A DNA stretch of 37,036 bases from Flavobacteriaceae bacterium (GTDB lineage Bacteria; Bacteroidota; Bacteroidia; Flavobacteriales; Flavobacteriaceae), in the NCBI GenBank assembly GCA_013215095.1, contig JABSPM010000024.1, forward strand, positions 1 through 37,036. Reading direction: 5' to 3'. The notes below the pieces were generated by a model that was not told the DNA's origin, searched no databases, and saw only the letters and a program-made list of their open reading frames with translations. Numbering within the stretch: position 1 is the stretch's first letter; each line of letters begins with the position of its first letter. Positions 8,328 to 16,315 of this stretch are shown here, piece after piece. The position numbers and the translations under genes are program-made.

Positions 8328-8376
8328 GTTTCACTATATGAAACGCTGTTTCAAATTTAAGTATTATTTTTGAAAC
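8328..8376. promoter_or_regulatory. Divergent kyn/iclR promoter-operator region
   Basis: A 17-bp palindrome GTTTCA-ctata-TGAAAC spans 8328-8344; further half-sites are GTTTCA at 8348-8353 and TGAAAC at 8371-8376. Two flavobacterial -7 boxes (TAnnTTTG) face away from each other: TAAATTTG on the minus strand (8352-8359) for kynU and TATTTTTG on the plus strand (8365-8372) for iclR. Each runs directly into GAAAC, so a half-site overlaps each box, and the full palindrome would sit at about the kynU transcription start. No convincing -33 TTG was found at 17-19 bp. IclR-family proteins such as KdgR bind GAAA/TTTC palindromes, so these are plausible operators; repression of the kyn operon is inference. 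Confidence 0.55.
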
Positions 8377-8396
8377 ATCATACTATTTTATGATGT
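8375..8396. promoter_or_regulatory. Second perfect inverted repeat upstream of iclR
   Basis: ACATCATA (8375-8382) and TATGATGT (8389-8396) are perfect inverted repeats with a 6-bp spacer, just downstream of the predicted iclR -7 box. It could be a separate operator for autoregulation or a 5'-leader hairpin; nothing in the sequence decides between these. Confidence 0.4.
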
Positions 8397-8424
8397 GATT
8401 AATTAAGAATTAATAGAGCTATAC

Positions 8425-9195
8425 ATGGTTGAAGATTCAAAAGGCTTAAATATGTCTGTAGTAAAAGCGTTTTCTGTTTTAGAGGCTTTTACTTCAGAGC
8501 GTAAACGTTGGGGGGTTCGAGATTTAGCAAAACATATTGGCTATAATAAAACAACAACCTTTCGGTTATTGCGAAGTTTAGAGCATGTGGGTGCCGTGCA
8601 TAAAGATGTTGATGATAAGTACAGATTGGGCTTAAAATTGTTTCAATTGGGGCATGAGGTTTCACTTTATAAAGCATTGAGAAGTTTGTCTCAAGAACCA
8701 TTAGAACATATAGCAAAAGAAATTACCGAAACCATTCATTTTGGCGTATTTGAACATTTTAAGGTTTTATATTTGAACAAAGCTGAAAGTCCTTTAGGGT
8801 TAAAAGTTAGTACACAAATAGGAACTTATCAAGATGCTTATTGTTCGGCTATGGGTAAGGTTTTGTTGTCGCATTTGGAAGACAAAGACTTGCATGCTTA
8901 TTTTGATAGAACTGAAAGAATAGCGCATACATCAAACACAATTATTGAGGCTTCTGCCTTGCGCTGCGAATTGAATAAAGTAAATGTACAAGGGTATGCT
9001 TTAGATATGGAGGAGTTAGAGTTGGGACTTATTTGCTTGGCAATTCCAGTTCGTAACCCAAGGGGTAAGGTTATCGCAGCAATTAGTGCTTCTGGACCAT
9101 CTAGCCGTTTTAAGTCTGATAAAATGGATGATTATTTGGATATTCTAAGGCGCGGTGCTAAACAATTAGAAGATAAATTGTCGGATTTTAGTTAA
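8425..9195 (+). CDS. IclR-family transcriptional regulator of the kyn operon
   Basis: A 256-residue regulator with an N-terminal winged helix-turn-helix (SVVKAFSVLEAF, GVRDLAKHIGYNKTTTFRLLRSL) and a C-terminal IclR ligand-binding domain of GAF-like fold (AYCSAMGKVLL, LDMEELELGLICLAIPVRN, AAISASGPSSRF). It is divergent from kynU across 129 bp of palindrome-rich DNA, the standard arrangement for a local catabolic regulator. The effector is not evident; kynurenine, 3-hydroxyanthranilate or a downstream intermediate are the natural candidates by position. ATG start at 8425, with a second ATG at 8452 that would trim nine residues. The stop codon overlaps the first bases of a dispersed repeat. Confidence 0.9.
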   Translation: MVEDSKGLNMSVVKAFSVLEAFTSERKRWGVRDLAKHIGYNKTTTFRLLRSLEHVGAVHKDVDDKYRLGLKLFQLGHEVSLYKALRSLSQEPLEHIAKEITETIHFGVFEHFKVLYLNKAESPLGLKVSTQIGTYQDAYCSAMGKVLLSHLEDKDLHAYFDRTERIAHTSNTIIEASALRCELNKVNVQGYALDMEELELGLICLAIPVRNPRGKVIAAISASGPSSRFKSDKMDDYLDILRRGAKQLEDKLSDFS

Positions 9196-9270
9196 GAGTT
9201 ATTTTTATTTTGAAAGATAACGCCAAAAAGCACATTTTAATTCAGTAATTTAGGAGTAGAAATGGTGCTA
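9191..9270 (+). repeat. Dispersed intergenic repeat, copy A
   Basis: This stretch aligns over about 75 bp with 29869-29940. Shared words are GTTAAGAGTTATTTT, ATTTTGAAAGATAA, AAAAAGC, CATTTTAATT, AGTAAT and AGARATGGTG. It starts at the iclR stop codon and ends inside the 5' extension of the methyltransferase frame. The two copies differ by small indels and substitutions. Copy B at 19764-19841 matches the second half. Confidence 0.75.
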
Positions 9271-9324
9271 TTGCAGCTTAGATTGCGCTTTAAGTTTTTT
9301 TTATATTTGTTAGAAATCGTAAAA

Positions 9325-10122
9325 ATGAGTAATACTAAATATTTTGAGATTAATAAGCTAACTTGGAATGAGAAAGTTAAAGTGCATATTAAAACTGAAA
9401 TGTATAACCTAGAAGGTTTTAAGAAAGGTAAATCCTCCTTGATGCCTTATGAATTGAACGCTTTAGGGAATGTTGAGGGAAAACATCTTCTGCACTTGCA
9501 ATGTCATTTTGGACAGGATACCTTAAGTTGGAGTCGTTTAGGTGCCAAATGTGTGGGTGTAGATTTGAGTGACGAAGGTGTAAAGATTGCAAGGCAGCTT
9601 AATGAAGAATTAGGACTTGACGCAAGCTTTATTTGTTGTAATGTTTTAGATGTATCTAATTATATTACAGATTGTTTTGATGTGGTGTTTACAAGTTATG
9701 GCGTTATTGGATGGTTGCCAGATTTGAAGCCTTGGGGAGAGATGATTGCCCAGCGCCTGGTTAAAGGCGGAACATTCTATATGGTTGAGTTTCATCCTAT
9801 TGTTTGGATGTTTGACTATTTGCAACAGCCGCCAGTAATGAGGTATGGTTATATGCAAGATGAAGTCATCTATGAAGAATATGAAGGAACTTACGCAGAT
9901 GAGAACTCCAAAATGATAAGTAAGGAATATTTTTGGAATCATGGTTTTAGCGCGGTGATTAATGCTTTAACCGAAGCAGGTTTGCATATAGAATACTTGA
10001 AGGAACATAACGAAAGTCCCTATGATGTATTGCCAAACCTTGAGAAAGTTGGTTCAGACATGTATATTTCTAAAGATAAATTGTATCCTTTGATTTTTGA
10101 ATTGAAAGCAACTAAGCCTTAA
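9325..10122 (+). CDS. SAM-dependent class I methyltransferase
   Basis: A 265-residue protein with a Rossmann-type methyltransferase core. Motif I is the degenerate LHLQCHFGQDTLSWSRLGA, followed by the acidic strand end in VGVDLSDEGVKIAR, then CCNVLDV (motif II region) and VFTSYGVIGWLPDL (motif III region). The substrate is not recognisable. The frame can be extended to an ATG at 9262, but that would translate part of dispersed repeat A; the ATG at 9325-9327 (MSNTKYFEINKLTWNEK) matches the usual N-terminus of these proteins. It is monocistronic, convergent with msrA 29 bp downstream, and there is no obvious terminator between them. Confidence 0.85.
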   Translation: MSNTKYFEINKLTWNEKVKVHIKTEMYNLEGFKKGKSSLMPYELNALGNVEGKHLLHLQCHFGQDTLSWSRLGAKCVGVDLSDEGVKIARQLNEELGLDASFICCNVLDVSNYITDCFDVVFTSYGVIGWLPDLKPWGEMIAQRLVKGGTFYMVEFHPIVWMFDYLQQPPVMRYGYMQDEVIYEEYEGTYADENSKMISKEYFWNHGFSAVINALTEAGLHIEYLKEHNESPYDVLPNLEKVGSDMYISKDKLYPLIFELKATKP

Positions 10123-10151
10123 TGTCAGTTTGTGCAAAAGATTAATAATAG

Positions 10152-10823
10152 TTAGTTTAGTTTCTTCTTCTTTTTTATTAACTCAGGAAATTTGCTTTGA
10201 AATTTAGACAATCTTGGAATAGAAATGCGCTTAATGTAAGGATGATTTGGGTGCAAACGTTCGTAATCTTGATGGTAATCTTCACCTACCCAAAATTTTT
10301 GAAACGGATATACTTCAGCACCTACCTTAATATTTTCTTTTGTTTCTAAGTGTTTTATTTTGTCTATAATAATTTGTTTTTGCTTATCATTTTGATAAAA
10401 AATAATAGAACGATATTGTGAACCATGATCTGGACCTTGACCATTGACTTGTGCTATGTTTTGCGAGCCAAAATAGACATCTACTAAAGTTTTAAAGCTT
10501 ACTATGTTTGGATTGTAGTGTACCTCAACGGCTTCGGCATGCCCTGTACGTCCTGTATTGCTTAATGCGTAGGTTGGATTCGAAGTATGACCACCAGAAT
10601 ATCCATTGATAACTTCACTGACACCTCTTACACTTTCGTAAATGGCCTCTACGCACCAAAAACAACCACTAGCAAAATAGGCTTTTGCTATACCGTTTTC
10701 TATAGGTATTTCTTTAGGTGTAGCATGAATAATGTCTTTTTGCTTGGTATTAATTTGTGCCTGATTTTGACAACTAAACAAAAAGATGGCTAAGCTACAT
10801 AAAGAAACAATTTTAACTTTCAT
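10152..10823 (-). CDS. msrA: Peptide methionine sulfoxide reductase A, lipoprotein form
   Basis: Reduces methionine-S-sulfoxide in proteins. The MsrA signature GCFWCVE is present with catalytic Cys54, along with GQGPDHGSQYRS and EVYPFQKFWVGEDYHQDY. The 223-residue protein starts with a type II signal peptide (MKVKIVSLCSLAIFLFSC), so mature protein would be lipid-anchored at Cys18 and act on envelope proteins in the periplasm. No fused MsrB domain is visible, and the C-terminal LIKKKKKLN tail is simply basic. ATG start. Confidence 0.93.
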   Translation of the reverse strand: MKVKIVSLCSLAIFLFSCQNQAQINTKQKDIIHATPKEIPIENGIAKAYFASGCFWCVEAIYESVRGVSEVINGYSGGHTSNPTYALSNTGRTGHAEAVEVHYNPNIVSFKTLVDVYFGSQNIAQVNGQGPDHGSQYRSIIFYQNDKQKQIIIDKIKHLETKENIKVGAEVYPFQKFWVGEDYHQDYERLHPNHPYIKRISIPRLSKFQSKFPELIKKKKKLN

Positions 10824-10933
10824 AAGTTGTAATTTTTAGAGTTGGTCGCTTATAGATTCTATTCCTTAACATCAAATGTGTAAAAAATAATGTAATACTG
10901 TTTGAAGCTAAAGAATTGTAATACTTAATAAAA

Positions 10934-10960
10934 AAAGCCTTTACAATCTGTAAAGGCTTT
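10934..10960 (-). terminator. Rho-independent terminator of the coiled-coil protein gene
   Basis: A perfect 12-bp stem, AAAGCCTTTACA-atc-TGTAAAGGCTTT, lies about 25 bp past the stop of the gene at 10985 and is followed on the minus strand by a run of T residues. Confidence 0.9.
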
Positions 10961-10984
10961 AAATGTGTTGTTTTCAATAATGGA

Positions 10985-11764
10985 CTATAGTTTAGCGAAT
11001 AGTTTAGCCATTTTTTCTTTTTGCTCTATAGCTAACTGCTCGTCAACTAAGATACGACCACTGTGCTCATCTGTGATGATTTTTTTACGCGATGCGATTT
11101 CCATTTGAACTTGTGGTGGAATTGTAAAGAAAGATCCTCCAGAAGCACCTCTTTCAATAGGTACAACTGCCAAGCCGTTTTTTACATTCTTACGAATACG
11201 ATTATAAGCAAATACTAACCTGTCTTCAATTAATTCTCTATACTCTTCAGATTTTTTAAGTAATGCATCTTCCTCTTTTTCTGTTTCAGCAAGAATAGCA
11301 TTTAACTCACCTTTCTTGTGCTTTAAATGTGCTTCGCGTTCTTTCAAACGTTCCTTGGTATTAGAAATGACTTCTATTTTTTGTTCGGTTTGAACTTTAA
11401 ATTCTTTAATGTGCTTTTCCGCCAATTGAATTTCTAATTCTTGAAATTCAACCTCTTTGTTTAAAGAGTTGTACTCTCTGTTATTTCTAACATTTTTTTG
11501 TTGCTCCGTATATTTTTTGATTAAAGATTTGGCTTCTTCAATCAAGTTCTTTTTAGACTTTATTTGTTCGTCTAAGTCTATTAAACTGTCGTTTAATTTT
11601 TGAAGTCTTGTATTTAAGCCTTTCACTTCGTCTTCTAAGTCGCGTACTTCTAAAGGCAATTCTCCTCTGACATTTCTAATTTCGTCAACACGAGAGTCAA
11701 TTAATTGTAAATCATAAAGTGCTCTTAATCGATCTTCTACAGTAACTTCTTTCTTTTTAGCCAT
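10985..11764 (-). CDS. Coiled-coil protein of the C4 zinc-ribbon (DUF164) family without its cysteines
   Basis: 259 residues, mostly a long antiparallel coiled coil (about residues 35-185, rich in E, K and L) followed by a small C-terminal domain. The family normally ends in a zinc ribbon with two CxxC pairs. Here the corresponding segments read GASGGSFFTIPPQVQMEIA and KKIITDEHSGRILVD: the surrounding residues are kept but no cysteine is present, so zinc cannot be bound in the usual way. I believe this is common in Bacteroidota rather than specific to this strain. It forms a tight pair with the NIF3-like gene (2 bp apart), a pairing I recall as widespread. The molecular role is unknown. Confidence 0.85.
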   Translation of the reverse strand: MAKKKEVTVEDRLRALYDLQLIDSRVDEIRNVRGELPLEVRDLEDEVKGLNTRLQKLNDSLIDLDEQIKSKKNLIEEAKSLIKKYTEQQKNVRNNREYNSLNKEVEFQELEIQLAEKHIKEFKVQTEQKIEVISNTKERLKEREAHLKHKKGELNAILAETEKEEDALLKKSEEYRELIEDRLVFAYNRIRKNVKNGLAVVPIERGASGGSFFTIPPQVQMEIASRKKIITDEHSGRILVDEQLAIEQKEKMAKLFAKL

Positions 11765-11766
11765 GC

Positions 11767-12861
11767 TTATAAATACTTTACAGGATTGGTGTTTGTCTTT
11801 GATAAAATGATGGCAAAATTAGGAATTTTTTTTGTAAGATACGTCACTAAAAGATTTTTTGTGTATTGCTCGCTCTCATAATGCCCTATATCGGCTATTA
11901 ATATTTGATTTTCGGCAGAGAAAAAATCATGATATTTAAAGTCGCCACTTAAAAACACATCTGCACCAACCGCTTTTGCAGCTGAAATAGCAAAGCTACC
12001 AGAGCCTCCTAAAACGGCAACTTTTTTAATGTCTTTATGTCGTATTTGTGAATGGCGAACACAACCTGTTTTGAAAGTCTTCTTTACAAATTTTAGAAAC
12101 GAAAGTTCATCCATTGGAGTTTCAAGTTCAGCAATCATTCCCATACCAATAGTTTGATTGCTATTCTCTAAGGTTATAACTTCATATGCGACTTCTTCGT
12201 AACGATGATTTTTAAATAAAGCGCTAAGAACTCTAGATTCTAAATGTTTTTCAAAAATGACTGTTATTTTGGTTTCGACTTCTAAATGTGTTTTTCCTTT
12301 TTCTCCTAGAGTAGGATTTGAGTTTTCATTACCCTGGTAGGTCTCTATTCCATCGGTGTCGAAGCTACATTTGAAATAATTACCAATAGTGCCAGCACCA
12401 GCTTTAAACAACGCTTTTCTAATACTTACGGCGTTTTCTTTGGGAGCGTATGTGGTTAATTTTTTTATAGTTTTAGACTGCGGAATTAGAATCTTCTGGT
12501 GGATTAATCCGAGTTGCTCACATATCATGTGATTTACACCTTGCATAGCATTATCTAGGGCAGTGTGAATGGCAAATATGGCGATGTCATGTTTAATCGC
12601 CTTTAAAACAACCCGTTCTACATAGGTTTTGCCTGTTATAGATTTTAGACCTTTAAAAATAATAGGGTGAAAACTGACAATTAAATTACACTGGTTTTCA
12701 ATGGCTTCATCAACAACAGTTTCTAAGGTGTCTAGTGTTACTAGTATGCCAGTTACGGTGCTATTTTTGTCACCGACAAGAAGACCAACATTGTCAAAAT
12801 CTTCTGCATAAGCTAATGGTGATAAGGCTTCTATATGTGTAATAACGTCTTTAATAATCAT
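11767..12861 (-). CDS. NIF3-like dinuclear metal-centre protein
   Basis: 364 residues from the ATG at 12859-12861 (MIIKDVITHIEALSPLAYAE); the TTG 21 bp upstream is a less likely start. The NIF3/YbgI/YqfO signature is clear: EDFDNVGLLVGD, VSFHPIIFKGLKS, IAIFAIHTALDN with metal-binding His and Asp, and near the C-terminus VFLSGDFKYHDFF and DIGHYESEQY, which complete the dinuclear site. The long central insert (about 130-240) is the PII-like domain found in Gram-positive and Bacteroidota members. These proteins form toroidal hexamers; the cellular substrate is not settled. Likely co-transcribed with the downstream coiled-coil gene. Confidence 0.92.
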   Translation of the reverse strand: MIIKDVITHIEALSPLAYAEDFDNVGLLVGDKNSTVTGILVTLDTLETVVDEAIENQCNLIVSFHPIIFKGLKSITGKTYVERVVLKAIKHDIAIFAIHTALDNAMQGVNHMICEQLGLIHQKILIPQSKTIKKLTTYAPKENAVSIRKALFKAGAGTIGNYFKCSFDTDGIETYQGNENSNPTLGEKGKTHLEVETKITVIFEKHLESRVLSALFKNHRYEEVAYEVITLENSNQTIGMGMIAELETPMDELSFLKFVKKTFKTGCVRHSQIRHKDIKKVAVLGGSGSFAISAAKAVGADVFLSGDFKYHDFFSAENQILIADIGHYESEQYTKNLLVTYLTKKIPNFAIILSKTNTNPVKYL

Positions 12862-12994
12862 AAAGTATGTGTTTGTGGTCAAATATATAAAAATAGTGTA
12901 AATTGAAATTAGTTTGAAAATGGTAAAAGGTGGCGTAATGTTTATTTGGTATAATAATTAGTATCTTGCGCATTAAAAAAATCTGAACATACGA

Positions 12995-13999
12995 ATGAGG
13001 GTTCTACGCAAAATATTGTATCCAATAACACCTGTTTATTATGCGATAATCTGGATGAGGAATTGGTGTTATGACCAAGGCTGGATGGCGTCTAAACGTT
13101 ATGATTTTCCGGTAATTTGTGTTGGGAATTTAAGTGTTGGTGGTACAGGAAAAACACCAATGATAGAGTATTTAATTACTTTATTTAAAACGACATATAG
13201 TGTAGCAACGTTAAGTCGCGGCTATAAGCGTTTAACAAAAGGGTTTTATATTGCTAACGAGAGTTCTACAGTGGCAACGGTTGGAGATGAGCCCTTTCAG
13301 TTTTATAATAAATTTAAAGGGCAAATTACAGTTGCTGTGGATGCAGATAGGCAACATGGAATAGCCCAATTAAAAGCTAAAATAAATCCAGATATTATCT
13401 TATTGGATGATGCATTTCAGCACCGTAAAGTTACTGCTGGATTCAATATTTTACTTACGACATTTGATAAGCTTTATATTGACGATATTCTTTTGCCTAC
13501 AGGCGATTTGAGAGAGTCTATATCAGGTGCAAAGCGCGCAGATGTTATTGTGGTAACGAAATGTCCTAGTCATTTAAATCAAACGAATAAAGACAGTATT
13601 AAACTTCGTCTAAAATTAGAGCCTAGTCAGCATGTATTCTTTAGTCATGTTTCTTATGCAGACACGGTATTTTCTCAAACGCATAAGATGGACTTTTCGG
13701 AGCTGCAATCAAAAGTCTTTACATTAGTGACAGGTATTGCGAAACCAAAACCATTAGTGGAATTTTTAGAACAACAAGATATGAAATTTGAGCACTTGAG
13801 TTTTAGTGACCATCATGAGTTTTCTATTAAAGAATTAGAACTGTTAAATACAAAATCTTTTATCGTTACCACAGAAAAAGATTACATGAGGCTTCAGGGA
13901 AAAATCGTAAGGCCTTTATATTATTTACCAATAAAAGTAGTGGTAGATGAATCGGAATTATTTGAAGAGTTAATAAAGAATTTTATAAGTGATTTTTAA
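12995..13999 (+). CDS. lpxK: Tetraacyldisaccharide 4'-kinase
   Basis: Inner-membrane-associated kinase that phosphorylates the 4' position of the lipid A disaccharide, the sixth step of the Raetz pathway. The 334 residues begin with a hydrophobic N-terminal helix (LYPITPVYYAIIWMRNW), then the LpxK P-loop VGNLSVGGTGKTP at about 43-55, followed by LSRGYKR, VGDEPFQF, ILLDDAFQHRKV and the C-terminal TTEKDYMRL. The gene stands alone on the plus strand. Its TAA is immediately followed by the TTA that is the stop of the convergent histidine-kinase gene, so the two coding sequences abut with no spacer. Confidence 0.95.
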   Translation: MRVLRKILYPITPVYYAIIWMRNWCYDQGWMASKRYDFPVICVGNLSVGGTGKTPMIEYLITLFKTTYSVATLSRGYKRLTKGFYIANESSTVATVGDEPFQFYNKFKGQITVAVDADRQHGIAQLKAKINPDIILLDDAFQHRKVTAGFNILLTTFDKLYIDDILLPTGDLRESISGAKRADVIVVTKCPSHLNQTNKDSIKLRLKLEPSQHVFFSHVSYADTVFSQTHKMDFSELQSKVFTLVTGIAKPKPLVEFLEQQDMKFEHLSFSDHHEFSIKELELLNTKSFIVTTEKDYMRLQGKIVRPLYYLPIKVVVDESELFEELIKNFISDF

Positions 14000-16231
14000 T
14001 TAATAAAGCCTAGGTTTATGATTGCCTGATAAGGCACTGTATAATTTCTTTTCAAAATAGTCTTGTTTGAAAGGTTTAGATATAATATCACTAAAACCAG
14101 CTTCAACAAATTCGGACATTTTATCTTCAATAGTAACGGCTGTTAACGCAAATATTGTAATGTCTTTATTGAATTGTCTAATTTGCTTTGTTGCTTCTAA
14201 CCCACTAATTCCTGGCATGTGAATATCCATCAAAACGACGTTATAATCAAATTCTCTTACTTTCTCTACAGCATCTTCGCCAGTAGATGTCAGATCACAA
14301 GATAAGCCCATTTTTGTTAAGATTTTCTTTGTAATCATTTGGTTAATCTTATTGTCTTCTACTAAAAGAATTTTAATTTCATCTAAATCTAATTCTTTAA
14401 TCTTTGAGGAGGAGTCAAGTTCCTCTGACGTAACGACTTTGCTTACGGGCTCTTCTAAAGGAATCTCAATGAAGAACGATGTGCCTCTACCAAGTTCACT
14501 TTGCATAAAAATCTTACCCTTTAAAATATCTACAATGCCTTTAACAATGGAAAGTCCAAGACCTGTACCGCCATATTTTCTGTTAATTTGAACAGAGCCT
14601 TGAGAAAAACTTTCAAACATATTGTCTTGTTTCTCCTTAGTAATTCCGATTCCATTATCTTCAACTTCCAATCTAACCGTATAATTGCGTCGTTTTTGAT
14701 TAATTTTAGTCACTCTTACCCAAATGTCACCGTCTTTGGTAAACTTAATAGAGTTTCCGATAAGATTAATTAAAATTTGTGAAATTTTTAGCTGGTCGCC
14801 ATGGAAAGTTTCTGGCAAATTTTTATCGTATTCCAAATGCATTTTAATGTTATTATTTGAGGCCGAATTACTCAGTGCCGCAATAACATTTTCAACTTTA
14901 TTTTTTAAACTAAATACTTCTTTGTCCAATTCTTCTTTATTCGCTTCAATTTTATTAATTTGTAGAATATCATTTATGAAAGTTAATAAGTAATCTCCTG
15001 AAAACTTTAAAGATTTTAAATGCTGTATTTGTTCGGGTTTCGGGTCTTCTTCCAAAAGCATATTGGTTAATCCTGTTACAGCGTATAGTGGTGTTCTAAG
15101 TTCGTGTGTTACGGTAGATAAAAAGTTCGATTTTGTCTTAGAGGCAATTTCTGCACGCTCTTTTTCGGTCAATAATTCTTCGTTTTTTTTGTACAACATA
15201 TTATTAGTTTTTAATCTAATATTATTGTTTTTGTACAAAGAGAGTGTGAGTAATGACAGTATGATGATTAATACCACACTAAGAAAAGTGCTTAATTCTG
15301 TTAAGCTTTCATTTTCTTTTTTTTCATCTAGTTTTTCTACTAATTTTTGATTTAAAAATGATTTTTCATCGATGATAAGCTGGGCTTTCTTTTCTGGCAC
15401 TAAGGTTTCTCTTTTAAGTGCTATAATAGAGTCTTTAATCCGAATATGTTGATGTAAACTTTGAATTGCAAGTTCATAGTCTTGTTGATGTGAGTAAATT
15501 TCACTTAGTACAAAATAAGCCCGTTCTATAATTTCTAGAAAATCAATATCATAGGCAAGCGATTTGCCTTTGTTAACCTGAGAAAGTGCTTTATCGAAGT
15601 TGTGTTGGGCTAAAGCAACTGATCCACTTTTTATAAGCGCTATACTTTCTGCTCTTGGGCAGTCGTTTTTTTTTGCTAAAATGAGAGCCTCATCAATGGC
15701 GTTGTTCGCTTTGTCATATTCTTTAAGGTTCAAATAAACATCTGCTTCATGAAGCGTAACTTTAGTAGTGTATTTATGAAGTTCTTCTTCTTGGAAAATT
15801 CGTTTAGAAAATTTAAAATGCTCCAAGGCATTAATGAATTTTTTTTCGTGAAGAAAAATTAAACCATAGGTGTATCGAGTTTTCGCAAGATTAACCCTGT
15901 TATCTAGTTGAATTTGAATTTTTAAAGCCCGATTAATAGATGCTGTAGCGGAGTCAATCTCGTTTACCTTATAATACGTTTGAGCGAGTTTAGAATGTAT
16001 GATACCTGCACTTTCTTTATCTTTAAATTCATTGACCCGTTTTAGAAGTTTATTGAATTCGTTAATAGTGAGGTAATAATTGCCCATTTTGTACTCAACA
16101 TCACAATTTTGAATAGCCTCATCTATTTCGGTTTTGCTTAATATTTCGTCTTGGTAAATGTTGGCACTAAACACAACAAATAGCGGACAACAGACAAAAA
16201 CAAAAATTATGTAAAATTTGATTCTGGACAC
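14000..16231 (-). CDS. Hybrid sensor histidine kinase with TPR sensor and receiver domain
   Basis: 743 residues. An N-terminal signal or membrane anchor (FYIIFVFVCCPLFVVF) is followed by tetratricopeptide-type helical repeats in the periplasm (about 30-290), one transmembrane helix (about 313-334, FLSVVLIIILSLLTLSL) and a short coiled coil. The HisKA domain follows, with His375 or thereabouts in THELRTPLYAV, then HATPase_c (N-box LINLIGNSIKF, G1 DNGIGI, G2 GTGLGLSIVKG) and a C-terminal receiver (LLVEDNKINQ, phospho-acceptor Asp in VLMDIHMPG, then FALTA and SKPF). There is no DNA-binding output. The start is a GTG, chosen because it gives the signal anchor and no ATG lies nearby. The signal sensed is not evident. 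Confidence 0.93.
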   Translation of the reverse strand: MSRIKFYIIFVFVCCPLFVVFSANIYQDEILSKTEIDEAIQNCDVEYKMGNYYLTINEFNKLLKRVNEFKDKESAGIIHSKLAQTYYKVNEIDSATASINRALKIQIQLDNRVNLAKTRYTYGLIFLHEKKFINALEHFKFSKRIFQEEELHKYTTKVTLHEADVYLNLKEYDKANNAIDEALILAKKNDCPRAESIALIKSGSVALAQHNFDKALSQVNKGKSLAYDIDFLEIIERAYFVLSEIYSHQQDYELAIQSLHQHIRIKDSIIALKRETLVPEKKAQLIIDEKSFLNQKLVEKLDEKKENESLTELSTFLSVVLIIILSLLTLSLYKNNNIRLKTNNMLYKKNEELLTEKERAEIASKTKSNFLSTVTHELRTPLYAVTGLTNMLLEEDPKPEQIQHLKSLKFSGDYLLTFINDILQINKIEANKEELDKEVFSLKNKVENVIAALSNSASNNNIKMHLEYDKNLPETFHGDQLKISQILINLIGNSIKFTKDGDIWVRVTKINQKRRNYTVRLEVEDNGIGITKEKQDNMFESFSQGSVQINRKYGGTGLGLSIVKGIVDILKGKIFMQSELGRGTSFFIEIPLEEPVSKVVTSEELDSSSKIKELDLDEIKILLVEDNKINQMITKKILTKMGLSCDLTSTGEDAVEKVREFDYNVVLMDIHMPGISGLEATKQIRQFNKDITIFALTAVTIEDKMSEFVEAGFSDIISKPFKQDYFEKKLYSALSGNHKPRLY

Positions 16232-16315
16232 TTCTGTACTAATTTATTAAGTAAGATAATAATTTATTCTATAAAATAGTTTTTTTTTATGTTTATTTAT
16301 CGATACGACCTATTT

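Noticed and set aside
8489-8716. Minus-strand frame within iclR, and similar antisense frames in other genes
   Set aside because: They overlap well-supported genes, have no recognisable domains and follow from the codon use of the real gene.
13994-14002. Possible gene fusion or overlap between lpxK and the histidine kinase
   Set aside because: The genes are convergent and their stop codons simply abut (TAA followed by TTA).
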